Positions 8,787-17,620 of a stretch of DNA of 64,000 bases are shown here, one piece after another (the first letter of the stretch is position 1; each line of letters begins with the position of its first letter). The position numbers were made by a program, and so were the translations under genes. The notes below the pieces were generated by a model. That model had not been told where the DNA came from. It worked only from the letters and a program-made list of their open reading frames with translations, and ran no database searches. Source of the DNA: Halorubrum yunnanense. GTDB taxonomy: Archaea > Halobacteriota > Halobacteria > Halobacteriales > Haloferacaceae. Where the stretch lies: the NCBI RefSeq assembly GCF_026586675.1, contig NZ_JAODIX010000001.1, positions 37,300 to 101,299 of the forward strand, read 5' to 3'.

Positions 8787-9458
8787 GTCGCGGACGGACG
8801 AGCCGCGAGGCGGGGAAGGCGTCCCGATCGCAGTCGGCGACGCCCCGGGCGGACCGCGTCTGCGTACACGGCCTCAACGACGGGTTCGTGGGCGCCGTAC
8901 GCGGCGTTCGTGGCGTACTCGCCGACCGCCCGGTCCTCCTCGGTCCAGTAGGCGTCGGCCCGTTCGGTCGTGACGCGGACGACGACGACGCGCTCGCCCG
9001 TCTCCCGGTCGCGGACGACGTCGCCCGGCTCGAAGCCGTGACACGAACAGAGGTGCGACCCGCGGTCGTCCAGCGGGACGAACGTCTCTCGCCCGCAGAT
9101 CGCGCAGGCGCCGACGCGCTCGTCCGGGGCCGGGGTTCGACCCCGCGGTTACCTCCATCGCGACGCGTCGGAGGCGTTTACCCGGAGCCCGCGGGTCGCG
9201 TGGTCGGGGCAGGTACAGGTGCCGCCGCCGAGCGCGACGACGTAGGTCCCGCCGTCCGTCTCGACGACGTATCGCCGGTCGCGGAGGGGCCGTATCGTCA
9301 TCTCTTCCGCCGCGGCGCGCGCCGATCGGTCGTCAGTCTCCGGAGCGGTGTCGCCCCCGTCGTCGCCTGCGGTCGAGCGGCGTCCGGTCCGACGGCGCGG
9401 ATCGGGCGGCGTTCGAGTCGGTGGCCGTCGGCGCGGGCGGCGTCTCGGGGTGAGTCAT
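8767..9458 (-). pseudogene. SWIM zinc-finger protein, broken by several frameshifts
   Basis: Translating the minus strand with frame changes gives one continuous haloarchaeal SWIM-type protein. It runs from a start at 9458 (MTHPETPPAPTATD), through RSARAAAEEMTIRPLRDRR, to CTCPDHATRGLR. At about 9170-9185 one missing base would restore CKRLRRVAMEVTAG. It continues as DERVGACAICGRETFVPLDD, then VGEYATNAAYGAHEPVVEAV and PASRLVRPRLTR. Frame changes are needed near 9393, 9180, 9140 and 8850. The SWIM signature CxC...CxH-like and the later zinc pair are all there, but not in one frame. Either a decaying gene or a low-quality patch of sequence. Confidence 0.7.
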
Positions 9459-9628
9459 AGGTGATCGCGAGGACGCCCCTCGCTTCGGGTCGAAATCGGT
9501 CCCGTGAACGGTTAAATTCGCCGCCGAAAGGGTCAAGCGCCACAGTTTCGAGATTCGGCCGCCCCGGTCGCCGGAATCCCGCCGCCCTCATCGAAGTCCT
9601 TTTTTAGCGGCGACGGAAACTCGCGGGC

Positions 9629-9844
9629 ATGGAAATCGACGCGGAGCTCCGTCGGCAGATCACGGTCTCGTTGCTGGCGGCCGCGGTCTTCATCGCCGGG
9701 CTGGTCGGGATCGGGGTCACCTTCGGCGGGTCGTCCGAGCTTCCGGAGTCCGGGGCGATCGCGCTCGTCGGACTGCTGGCCGGGTTCGTCCTGCTGATGG
9801 CGCTCGTCGGCGCGTACCTCATCCGCGCGAACGACGGGGAGTAG
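9629..9844 (+). CDS. Small two-helix membrane protein
   Basis: A 71-aa protein starting MEIDAELRRQITVS. It has two hydrophobic helices (about 12-32 and 42-64), a short loop (GGSSELPESG) between them, and a polar end. Convergent with priL. I recognise no characterised family. Codon use and hydropathy support a real gene. Confidence 0.7.
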   Translation: MEIDAELRRQITVSLLAAAVFIAGLVGIGVTFGGSSELPESGAIALVGLLAGFVLLMALVGAYLIRANDGE

Positions 9845-9856
9845 TCGGCGGCCCGT

Positions 9857-11083
9857 TCACTCCGCTTCGTCCGGAGTCGCGGTTTCGCCCGGATCCCCGC
9901 TTTCGTCGTCTTCTCGCCCGCCTTCGTCGCCCTCTCCTCCCCCTTCGTCGCCCTCTCCTCCCCCTTCGTCGCCCTCGCGGTCCCGCCAGTCGGCGATCTC
10001 GTCGGCGGCCGCGACCCGCTTCTCGTAGTACGCGAGGGGGTCGGCGGCGACCTGCATGTGGTCCGCCTCGTTGTGGCAGATCCCGTAGTTCGCCAGCGTC
10101 TCGCAGGTGGGCGGTGGATACTGCGTCCCGCGGTCGTCTTTTAAATACTCCGTCTGGTAGCGGATCCCCTCCGCGTCGAGGCTGGTGTCGGCGCAGAACG
10201 CAACCACCTCGTCCGGGGTCATCCCGATCCCGACGAGGAACGCCATCAGCGCGAACGACTCGGGCGGCGAGAGGTCGGTGTCGCGCTCGGCCTTCTCGAT
10301 CAGGTTCGTCATGCAGGGCGGGAACAGCTCGGGGGCGACGACGTCGATCGGGCCGGCGTAGCTCCGCTCGGAGAGCAGGCGCTTGAGGTCGGCGACGCCC
10401 TCCTCCAGCTCCGCGGCGATCCCCTCGCCGGCGGCGAGCTCGAACGGGAGCCCCTCGCGCACGCGCTCCTCGACCGCGGCCTCCAGCGCGTCCAGCAGCT
10501 CCTCGCGGGAGACGCGCACCGCGCCGTCGGCGAGCGCGCGGTTGACGAGCCGCCACGAGGCCCCCCACGACGGCGACGTGAGCCGGAGATACGGGCCCAC
10601 GTCGACCCAGTAGTGGGCAGGGTCGCGGCCGGATCCCGCCCCCGAAGCCCGTCGAGGGGAGTCCGGGCGCACCGCGTCGGCGAGGTCGAACTCGGCGAGC
10701 ACGTCGTCGAGAGCGACCGTCGGCGTCGACACCGACCGCAGCTCGTCGTCGGCCGCGAGGTCGTCGCGGACCCGGTCGACTGCGGTCGCGGCCTCCGCGG
10801 CAGCGTACTTCTCGATGGCGGGCTCGGAGTCCAGAAGCGAGACGAGGATCCGCGCGATGGGGTACGAGAGCAGCTCGGCCTGCACGTCGTACTCGGAGTC
10901 GGCGGGGAACGTCCCGCTCTCGGACTCCACGGTCCCGTCCATCAGGGCGCGCTCGACCCGCTCGCGGCCCCGTTCGACCGCGGGCGCGTCGGCCGCGACG
11001 AGCTTCGGGAGCGACACCGCGGCGTCGGCGACGGCCTCGCGGGCGGCAGCGAAGAACGGGTACTTCGCGTCGAGCGCGTCCAT
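9857..11083 (-). CDS. priL: DNA primase large subunit PriL
   Basis: About 408 aa from ATG at 11083 (MDALDAKYPFFAAAREAV); an in-frame GTG at 11092 would add three residues. The C-terminal Fe-S domain is visible: PPCMTNLIEKAERDTDLSPP, then AFCADT, then PPTCETLANYGIC, which supply the four cysteines that hold the 4Fe-4S cluster. PriL binds the catalytic PriS and controls primer initiation and length. The end is a low-complexity GDEGGGE repeat (three 21-bp units), which is unusual and probably disordered. priS is not in the window. Confidence 0.93.
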   Translation of the reverse strand: MDALDAKYPFFAAAREAVADAAVSLPKLVAADAPAVERGRERVERALMDGTVESESGTFPADSEYDVQAELLSYPIARILVSLLDSEPAIEKYAAAEAATAVDRVRDDLAADDELRSVSTPTVALDDVLAEFDLADAVRPDSPRRASGAGSGRDPAHYWVDVGPYLRLTSPSWGASWRLVNRALADGAVRVSREELLDALEAAVEERVREGLPFELAAGEGIAAELEEGVADLKRLLSERSYAGPIDVVAPELFPPCMTNLIEKAERDTDLSPPESFALMAFLVGIGMTPDEVVAFCADTSLDAEGIRYQTEYLKDDRGTQYPPPTCETLANYGICHNEADHMQVAADPLAYYEKRVAAADEIADWRDREGDEGGGEGDEGGGEGDEGGREDDESGDPGETATPDEAE

Positions 11084-11137
11084 GTCCGACACGAGGTAGC
11101 GACGGGCGTCGAATAAGCGGTGCGGTCCGCGGTCGCG

Positions 11138-11635
11138 CTACAGCCGGCCGCGGAGGTAGTGCCCGAGGTAGCCGCCGATCACGCCCGAGCCGAGGGTGTA
11201 GGCGGCACCGACCCCGATCACGAGGAAGGCGAGTATCCCGAATTCGGCCGGCGCTCCGGCGAACCCGAACAGAAAGAGGGCGAAGGCGACCATCGCGACG
11301 AACGGCAGCGTCATCACGAGGCCCGCGACCGCGCCCGTCTTGAGCCCGTCCGCGGGCGTGCCGCCGCAGAGGTAGCCGGCGGCCGCGCCGCCGAGGACGG
11401 TGGCGAAGGGGACGAACGACAGCACCGAGCCGACGACCCCGCCCAGCACGCCGTAGAGGAGGAGGTCGGCGGCCTCCGCGGGGGCATCGTCACCGGGTGA
11501 GAGGAGCCCGTCCGAGCCCGCGTTTGGACCGTCCCGGTCGTCGGCGGTGTCGTCGTCCGTACCGCGTCGGTTTCGCGCGTCGTTGGCGGCGTCGCTCCCC
11601 GCGTCGCCGCCGGAGGAGGTGTCGTCGGGGACCAT
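11138..11635 (-). CDS. DUF5518-type membrane protein
   Basis: A 165-aa protein. A long hydrophilic acidic N-terminus (about 1-50) is followed by four hydrophobic, glycine-rich helices: LLLYGVLGGVVGSVLSF, TVLGGAAAGYLCGG, a long middle helix, and GAAYTLGSGVIGGYLGHYL. The GG-rich helix pattern is that of the haloarchaeal DUF5518 family, whose function is unknown. It lies between priL and the amphi-Trp gene, all on the minus strand. Confidence 0.75.
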   Translation of the reverse strand: MVPDDTSSGGDAGSDAANDARNRRGTDDDTADDRDGPNAGSDGLLSPGDDAPAEAADLLLYGVLGGVVGSVLSFVPFATVLGGAAAGYLCGGTPADGLKTGAVAGLVMTLPFVAMVAFALFLFGFAGAPAEFGILAFLVIGVGAAYTLGSGVIGGYLGHYLRGRL

Positions 11636-11642
11636 CGCCGAG

Positions 11643-12320
11643 TTACGCCTCGTCGACCTCGGTCGCTTCGTCGCCGTCGAGCTCCTCGACGGGCGCGCCC
11701 GGCGCGTTCGATTTCACGCTGTTGAGCCCCTGTTTCGCCTTCTGCTTTGAGGCGTACCCCTGCCCGCCGTCGGCGATGATGTTGCTGTTGTCGTGGCGGA
11801 GCCGCCAGCGGTACTTCTCGGCGTTGTCCCTGAACAGCTCGAAGGTGGCGTCGCTCCCGCCCGCCGCCGGCGGCTCCTCGTCGCGGTCGACGTCGATCAC
11901 GTACGCGCCCGGCGCGTTCCGCTGGACGCTCTCGATCCCCGACTTCGCGTCCCGCTTGTCCGCGTACCCCTCGCTGCCGTCGGCGACGATGTTCCCGTTG
12001 TCGTGGACGAGCCGCCAGCGCCACTGGTCGGCGCTGTCGGCGTACAGCTCGAAGGTCGCCTTGCTCGCGGCGGCGTCGGTGTCGACCGCGGCCTCCGCCT
12101 CGTCGAACTCCACCTCTACCTCGAAGTGGACGGTGCCGTCTTCGCGTTCGAGCTCGATCTCGACCTCGGACTCGGCGGCGGGGTCGACCGTCACCGTCCC
12201 GGCGTCGTCGACCGGGACCGGCTCGCCGCGGCCGAGGGCCTCCGCGATGCGGCGGAAGTAGGTGGCCAACGCCTGTCGGCTTCGCGACTGCTTCGACTCG
12301 TGGATCGGTTCGTTGGGCAT
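11643..12320 (-). CDS. Amphi-Trp domain plus two DUF1508 (YegP-like) repeats
   Basis: A 225-aa protein. The N-terminal segment (about 10-85) resembles the amphi-Trp domain (ALATYFRRIAEALGRGEPVP, then EVEIELEREDGTVHFEVEVE). Two DUF1508 repeats follow, at about 95-150 and 155-210, each with ATFELY/FRDNAEKYRWRL, a VADG/IADGG turn and a GYASKQKAK-type helix ending in SNAPGA. DUF1508 proteins are small beta-rich proteins of uncertain role, abundant in haloarchaea. The start at MPNEPIHESKQSRSR is the only sensible one. Confidence 0.85.
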   Translation of the reverse strand: MPNEPIHESKQSRSRQALATYFRRIAEALGRGEPVPVDDAGTVTVDPAAESEVEIELEREDGTVHFEVEVEFDEAEAAVDTDAAASKATFELYADSADQWRWRLVHDNGNIVADGSEGYADKRDAKSGIESVQRNAPGAYVIDVDRDEEPPAAGGSDATFELFRDNAEKYRWRLRHDNSNIIADGGQGYASKQKAKQGLNSVKSNAPGAPVEELDGDEATEVDEA

Positions 12321-12466
12321 ACGCGTCTCATCTCACGGGCGGCGCACAAAACGCTATGCCCGACGGATCGCCCGGCTCTCGTCGTCGGTCGCCGCGGCGC
12401 GTTCCACCGAGACGACTCGACTACCGCCGACGCGACGGTTATCAGTGCCGGCCCGCTCGATCGCGT

Positions 12467-13213
12467 ATGAACGGCAACGCGACGACCGGCGGCGACGGAC
12501 CGATCCCGGGCGAGGCGGTTCGCCACGGCACCGGCGTGCACTCGACCCGCGCGTTCCCGACCGAGGGGCACCCGGCGAACCTCGACCCGTTCGTCCTCTT
12601 CGAGCGGTTCTACATCGACCCGGACGAGGGGTTCCCGATGCACCCGCACAAGGGGTTCGAGATCGTCTCGTACATGCTCGAGGGGGGGATGGAGCACGCC
12701 GACTCGCTCGGCGTCGAGCACACCGCCCGCGAGGGCGAGGCGATGCGGATCACGACCGGGGGCGGCATCCGCCACTCCGAGTTCCCCGCCGACGGCGAGG
12801 CCTGCAACGGGCTCCAGCTGTGGGTGAACCTCCCGCGCGAGGCGAAGGAGGCCGACCCGGACTACGTCGACGCGAGCGCGGAAGCGCTCCCCACGCGGGA
12901 GACGGACGGCGCGACCGTCACGACCGTCGTCGGCGAGGGGTCGCCGATCGAGCTCCGCACCCCGACGGAGTACCTCGACGTCCGCGTCGACGGCGAGTGG
13001 ACGTGGACGGTGCCGGACGGGTGGGCCGGCTTCCTCTACGCGGTCGCGGGGAACGGTTCCGTCGGCGGGGACGCGTTCGGCGAGGGCGACGTCTTCACGA
13101 CCCGAGCGGGCGGCGAGTTCGGGGTCGCGGCCGACGCCGACCTCCGGCTCGTCGCCGTCGCGGGCCGGCCGCACGACGAGCCGATCCGGCAGCAGGGGCC
13201 GTTCGTTTTATAA
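12467..13213 (+). CDS. Pirin family protein
   Basis: A 248-aa bicupin. I chose the ATG at 12467 (MNGNATTGGDGPIPGEAVRH) because upstream in-frame sequence is arginine-rich and unlike protein. Metal ligands of the N-terminal cupin are visible: HPHKGFE and, later, GGIRHSE. The second cupin (about 150-240) ends RPHDEPIRQQGPFVL. Pirins bind Fe and some act as quercetin dioxygenases or as redox sensors. Substrate here unknown. Confidence 0.9.
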   Translation: MNGNATTGGDGPIPGEAVRHGTGVHSTRAFPTEGHPANLDPFVLFERFYIDPDEGFPMHPHKGFEIVSYMLEGGMEHADSLGVEHTAREGEAMRITTGGGIRHSEFPADGEACNGLQLWVNLPREAKEADPDYVDASAEALPTRETDGATVTTVVGEGSPIELRTPTEYLDVRVDGEWTWTVPDGWAGFLYAVAGNGSVGGDAFGEGDVFTTRAGGEFGVAADADLRLVAVAGRPHDEPIRQQGPFVL

Positions 13214-13256
13214 GTGGGTATAAAAACCCGCCGTCCGAGGCGCTGTCCCCGCCCGC

Positions 13257-13889
13257 TCACTCGCGCTCGGCGATGATCGTCTCGCCCGCGCGGACGGCGT
13301 CGCCCTCGCGCACGAGGAGGTCGTCCTCGTCGACGTCGGCCGGGAGGATCACGTCGGCGCGGGAGCCGAACGAGACGTGGCCGACGCGCTGGCCGCGGTC
13401 GACCGTGTCGCCGGGCTCCACGGCGGGGTGGATCCGACGGGCGAACCAGCCGGCGATGACGAGCAGCTCGTACTTGCCGCAGTCGATCGCGACCTGCTCG
13501 TTGCGGTCGGACTCCTTGCTGAAGGCGGGCCGGTTCGCGCCCGGTCGGTGCCGCACCTCCCGGACATCGCCGGCGATCGGCGCGCGGTTCACGTGGACGT
13601 CGGTGACGTTCATGAACACGCCCACCCGCAGACGGCTCCCCTCCTCGCGCACGACCGAGACGGTGCCGTCGGCGGGCGCGACGACGATCCCCTCGGCGCC
13701 CGGCGTCTCCCGGTCGGGGTCGCGGTGGAACCAGAGGGTCCCGAGCGCGAGCGCGAGCAGGGCGACGCCGACCGGCGGGAGGAAGGGGAGCGTCGCGGCC
13801 CCGACGAGCGCGGGAGCGAGCGCGAGCCGCCACGCCTCGTCGACGACGGGGAACGGGAGGACGCTCGCGAGCGGCGGGTCTCGGGCCAT
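13257..13889 (-). CDS. asd: Archaetidylserine decarboxylase (PSD family)
   Basis: A 210-aa short-type phosphatidylserine decarboxylase proenzyme. Two N-terminal hydrophobic helices (about 20-50) are followed by APADGTVSVV, FMNVTDVHVNRAPI, and the self-cleavage region FGSRADVILP, where the Gly-Ser bond would be cut to make the pyruvoyl group. It converts archaetidylserine to archaetidylethanolamine at the membrane. In Haloferax this step (PssD) is required for proper archaeosortase-dependent anchoring of PGF-CTERM proteins. It lies 2 nt after the clamp-loader gene, so probably the same transcript. Confidence 0.9.
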   Translation of the reverse strand: MARDPPLASVLPFPVVDEAWRLALAPALVGAATLPFLPPVGVALLALALGTLWFHRDPDRETPGAEGIVVAPADGTVSVVREEGSRLRVGVFMNVTDVHVNRAPIAGDVREVRHRPGANRPAFSKESDRNEQVAIDCGKYELLVIAGWFARRIHPAVEPGDTVDRGQRVGHVSFGSRADVILPADVDEDDLLVREGDAVRAGETIIAERE

Positions 13890-13891
13890 CG

Positions 13892-14941
13892 TTAGGCCCC
13901 CACCGGCTCGCGGAGGTCGGGTTGAAGCTCGGTGCGGCCGGCCGCCCACGCGGCGAGCAGGTGCGTGAGGTGGGTCCGGTCGTCGAGCCCGTCGGTCAGG
14001 TCGAGGTCGGCCTCGCCCGCGAGCACGTGGAGCCGCGCGAGCTCGTCGCCGCCGTACTCGGAGCCGGCGCGGGCGACCCGGAGGACCTCCCGGAGGAGCT
14101 CCCCGCCGTCGTACCCGCCCTCGTCGAGCAGGTCGTCGAGGGCCGACCGCGCGTCCTTCAGGTCGCCGGCGCGGGCGTCGGCGAGCGCCTCGCGGATCTC
14201 GTCGTCGTCGCCGACCTCGCCGAGCGTCTCGTAGGCGGCCGACATGGTCACCTCGCCGCCCTCGACCGCGGTCGCCTGCGCGGAGAGGACCGCCTTTCGG
14301 AGGTCGCCGCCGGCCGCGCTGGCGACGAACTCCAGCCCGTCGCCGTCGTACGCCACGCCCTCGCGCTCGCAGATCGTCTCGAGGACGTCGATCGTCTCGT
14401 CGGTCGTCGGCGCGCGCACCCGTACCGGGAAGCACCGCGAGCGGATCGGCGCGATGAGCTTCGACGGCTGTCGCGTGGCGATCACGAACTGCGTGGTGCG
14501 GTGGTGCTGTTCCATCACGCGCCGGAGCGCCTGCTGGAAGTCCTCGCGGATCGACTCGGCGTTATCGAGGAGGACCGTCTTGTACTCGCCGGACATCGGC
14601 GCGTACGACGCCGACTCCTTCAGCACGCGGTTTATCATGTCGCGTTTCGCCATCCGGCTCCGCCCCTGCAGGAACCCCTCGAAGCGGGGGTCGGTCCGGA
14701 TCTCCTTTTTCGTCCGCCCGAAGAAGTCGGCGACGTTGATCTCGATCAGGTCGCTCTCGGGGTTCTCGTGGGCGGTCCGGGTCAGCGCCCGGGTCGCCGC
14801 CGTCTTCCCGACTCCCGCCGGCCCCTGCACGACGAGGTTCATCGGCTCGTCGACCGCGCGCTCCAGCCGCTCGCGGGCCTCGTCCTGCCGGATCTCGTCG
14901 AGCGCGGGAGCGTGCGCGTCGATCCACAGCGGTCCGTCCAT
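13892..14941 (-). CDS. rfcC: Replication factor C small-subunit paralogue
   Basis: A 349-aa AAA+ protein. Walker A is GPAGVGKT (residues 40-47). The Walker B region reads VLLDNAES, where most RFC subunits have DEAD or DEAH, so ATPase competence may be reduced. Sensor/arginine-finger region RSRC is present (PIRSRCFPVRV), followed by the helical lid (about 190-260) and a C-terminal collar. Haloarchaea carry a second small subunit (RfcC) beside RfcA and the large subunit; the divergent Walker B and C-terminus fit that paralogue. It loads the PCNA clamp onto primed DNA. Confidence 0.8.
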   Translation of the reverse strand: MDGPLWIDAHAPALDEIRQDEARERLERAVDEPMNLVVQGPAGVGKTAATRALTRTAHENPESDLIEINVADFFGRTKKEIRTDPRFEGFLQGRSRMAKRDMINRVLKESASYAPMSGEYKTVLLDNAESIREDFQQALRRVMEQHHRTTQFVIATRQPSKLIAPIRSRCFPVRVRAPTTDETIDVLETICEREGVAYDGDGLEFVASAAGGDLRKAVLSAQATAVEGGEVTMSAAYETLGEVGDDDEIREALADARAGDLKDARSALDDLLDEGGYDGGELLREVLRVARAGSEYGGDELARLHVLAGEADLDLTDGLDDRTHLTHLLAAWAAGRTELQPDLREPVGA

Positions 14942-15157
14942 ACCGTGTGGGTCCGGGCCGGGCGCTCAAGAATCGGTCGGTCGGTGCCCACACCGGCGAC
15001 CGCGCCTCGGCGGTCGCCCCCCGCGTCCGCGACGCCCGGGTACAATTTGTTACGATAACCCCCCGGGTAAAACGTTCAGAAACACGGTTCCGCTTTTCAA
15101 CCCGTATCACGGCTTTCCGCCTGAGAGGTCGTCTACACCGCGTTCATCCAGCTTCTG

Positions 15158-15168
15158 TTTTTTAATAG
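15158..15168 (+). promoter_or_regulatory. AT-rich promoter of the sugar ABC operon
   Basis: TTTTTTAATAG at 15158-15168 and a second AT-rich stretch TAAATAAAC at 15177-15185 lie 40-70 nt before the binding-protein ATG. AACATC (15184-15189) and GATGTT (15206-15211) form an inverted repeat with a 16-nt spacer, a possible regulator site over or just after the second box. No regulator gene is adjacent. Confidence 0.4.
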
Positions 15169-15225
15169 ACTTTCGAGTAAATAAACATCAATCGTTAAGT
15201 ATGGGGATGTTGAATCTGTGGGCAC

Positions 15226-16566
15226 ATGTCACGTGACAACAGCGCTAGTTCAGAAGATCGACTCACACGCCGCCACTACGTGGCCGGCGCAGGTACCCTC
15301 GCGACCGTGGGGATCGCCGGCTGTTCCGGTGGTGGCGACGGCGGCGACGGCAGCGACGGCAGCGATGGCAGCGACGGCAGCGACGGCAGCTCCGGTGAAC
15401 CGGTCGAAGCCCTCCACGGCTGGACCGGCGGCGACGGCGCCGCGGCGGCCGAGGCGCTGGAGGAGGCCTTCAACGAGGCCCACCCCGACGTCGACCTCCA
15501 GATGAGCCCCATCGGCGGCGGCGGTAACCAGAACCTCGACGCCGTGGTCGCGAACCGGCTCCAGAGCGACGATCCGCCGGGATCGTTCGCCGGCTGGCCC
15601 GGCCCGAACCTCCTCCGTTACCAGGGCGTCCTTGGCAGCGTCGACGACGTTTGGGACGAGAACGGCTTCGAGGACGCGATGGTTCAGGAGGCGGTCGACC
15701 TCCACAAGCAGAACGGCAGCTACCGCGCCGTGCCGCTCGGCTCGCACCGACTCAACTGCCTGTTCTACAACGTCTCCGTCGTCGAGGACGCGGGGATCGA
15801 CGTCGACTCGCTCAACAGCCCCTCGGCGCTCATCGACGCCTTCGAGACGGTCGGCAGCGAGACCGACGCGATCCCGATGACCCACGGGATGTCCGGCACC
15901 TGGACGACGACCCAGCTGTGGGGCGCCGTGATGCTCGGCGAGAACGGCTACCAGCCGTACATGGACTTCCTCGCGGGCGACGGCGACGAGGAGGCCGTCC
16001 GCGCCGCGTTCGAGCGGACCGCGGAGATGCTGGAGAACCACATCAGCGACGACGCCTCGTCGATCGGGCTGACCGAGTCGAACCAGAACATCATCAACGG
16101 CGACGCCGCGTTCATCCACCAGGGCAACTGGGCGGCGGGGGCGTTCCGGAACGCCGAGGACTTCGAGTACGAGGACGACTGGGGCTTCAAGACGTTCCCC
16201 GGCGCGGAGGGGATGTACACGCTCCACTTCGACTCGTTCCTCTACCCGTCGGACAACCCGACGCCCGAGGCCTCGAAGACCTGGGAGGCCTTCGTCGGCA
16301 GCCCGGAGGCTCAGGTCGCGTTCAACCAGTACAAGGGGTCGATCCCGACCCGCACCGACGTGAGCATGGAGGAGTTCGGTCCGTACCTCCAGGAGACGGC
16401 AGAGGACTTCGCCGAAGCGGAGTACCGGCCGCCGAACCTCCAGCACGGGCTCGGCGTCCCCTCCGAGACGATGACGACGCTCAACGACGTCATCTCCTCG
16501 GAGTTCACCGGCCCGTACAACGTCGACGCGGCGACGACGGGCTTCCTGGACGCGGTGTCGAACTAA
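15226..16566 (+). CDS. Sugar ABC transporter substrate-binding lipoprotein
   Basis: A 446-aa Tat-exported lipoprotein. A twin arginine at 15-16 (TRRHYVAGAG) is followed by a hydrophobic stretch and lipobox IAGC with Cys33. Then comes a Gly/Ser/Asp linker from a repeated GSD tract, and a family-1 solute-binding fold (about 55-440) with ALEEAFNEAHPDVD and NIINGDAAFIHQGNWAAGAF. It captures sugar outside the cell and delivers it to the two permeases encoded directly downstream. The exact sugar (glucose, maltose or another) cannot be told. A 12-bp perfect palindrome spans codons 1-5. Confidence 0.92.
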   Translation: MSRDNSASSEDRLTRRHYVAGAGTLATVGIAGCSGGGDGGDGSDGSDGSDGSDGSSGEPVEALHGWTGGDGAAAAEALEEAFNEAHPDVDLQMSPIGGGGNQNLDAVVANRLQSDDPPGSFAGWPGPNLLRYQGVLGSVDDVWDENGFEDAMVQEAVDLHKQNGSYRAVPLGSHRLNCLFYNVSVVEDAGIDVDSLNSPSALIDAFETVGSETDAIPMTHGMSGTWTTTQLWGAVMLGENGYQPYMDFLAGDGDEEAVRAAFERTAEMLENHISDDASSIGLTESNQNIINGDAAFIHQGNWAAGAFRNAEDFEYEDDWGFKTFPGAEGMYTLHFDSFLYPSDNPTPEASKTWEAFVGSPEAQVAFNQYKGSIPTRTDVSMEEFGPYLQETAEDFAEAEYRPPNLQHGLGVPSETMTTLNDVISSEFTGPYNVDAATTGFLDAVSN

Positions 16567-16576
16567 GCACCACCTG

Positions 16577-17620
16577 ATGCTCGATTTTTATCGTCGATTG
16601 CACCGGACAATCAGGTCCTCCTCGGGGGACGACGACGAGGTCCGCGCCGACGGCGGGGTCGTGAGCGACGGCTCCGCGGCCGACCCCCCGGCGGAACCGG
16701 ACCGGGACTTGACGGCCCGTCTCAAGGCGAGCCTGGACCGGCGCTTCGGGAGCGACTTCATGGAGTCGTCCGTCTTCTGGCTCCCGCCGTTCCTGCTGAT
16801 GGGACTGTTCGTCTACGGTGCGGTCATCTGGAACCTCCTCATCTCGCTGACCGACTACCAGCGCTTCGAGAACGCGCCGGACTACTCGAACCTCGACTTC
16901 GAGATGTACACCCGGGCGCTCGCGGACTCCGGGTTCATCGACGCCGCGGTCAACACGCTCGTCCTGCTCATCGCGTTCACGGCGGGGACGCTCGCGGTCG
17001 GCCTCGTGCTGGCCATCCTGATCGACAGGGGGATCCGGTTCGAGAACTCGTTCCGGACGATCTACCTCCTGCCGATGAGCCTCTCGTTCGTCGTCACGGC
17101 CCAGTTCTGGCTGTGGATCTACAACTACAACAACGGGATCGCAAACAACCTCATCGGGACGTTCGGACTCGGTCCGGTGAGCTGGCTCGGCAACCAGGAC
17201 ATCGTCCTCTACGCGGTCATCTTCGCGTTGATGTGGCAGTTCTCGGGGTACGCGATGGTCGTGTACCTCGCCGGCCTCCGCGCGATCCCGACCGAGCACT
17301 ACGAAGCGGCCCAAGTCGACGGCGCGTCGGCCCTGAAAATGTACTGGCGCGTGATCATTCCCCAGCTGAAGGGCGCGACGATCAGCGCCGCCGTGGTGCT
17401 GATGGTGTTCGGCATGAAGGCCTTCGACTTCCTCTACTCGCTGTCGGGGGGGTACCGGCCGCCGAACGGCGCCGACATCCTCGCGACGAAGATGGTGCGT
17501 GAGGCGTACGCGAACCTCAACTGGGCGTACGGGTCGGCGATCGCCATCGTCCTGTTCGGGATGGCGCTCAGCGTCATCGGCCCCTACCTCGTGTACGAAT
17601 ACCGGAGGGACAACCTATGA
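16577..17620 (+). CDS. Sugar ABC transporter permease (MalF-type)
   Basis: A 347-aa CUT1 permease. A long hydrophilic N-terminus (about 1-65) is followed by six hydrophobic helices. The cytoplasmic EAA loop reads EHYEAAQVDGASALKMYWRV, contacting the ATPase. It starts 10 nt after the binding-protein gene and overlaps the next permease by 4 nt (ATGA), so the operon is tightly coupled. Forms the heterodimeric channel with the 17617-18561 product. Confidence 0.93.
   Translation: MLDFYRRLHRTIRSSSGDDDEVRADGGVVSDGSAADPPAEPDRDLTARLKASLDRRFGSDFMESSVFWLPPFLLMGLFVYGAVIWNLLISLTDYQRFENAPDYSNLDFEMYTRALADSGFIDAAVNTLVLLIAFTAGTLAVGLVLAILIDRGIRFENSFRTIYLLPMSLSFVVTAQFWLWIYNYNNGIANNLIGTFGLGPVSWLGNQDIVLYAVIFALMWQFSGYAMVVYLAGLRAIPTEHYEAAQVDGASALKMYWRVIIPQLKGATISAAVVLMVFGMKAFDFLYSLSGGYRPPNGADILATKMVREAYANLNWAYGSAIAIVLFGMALSVIGPYLVYEYRRDNL

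Noticed and set aside
8874..9158. 94-aa gene in the SWIM region
   Set aside because: Only its first few residues match the SWIM reconstruction; the rest is an out-of-frame, arginine-rich reading.
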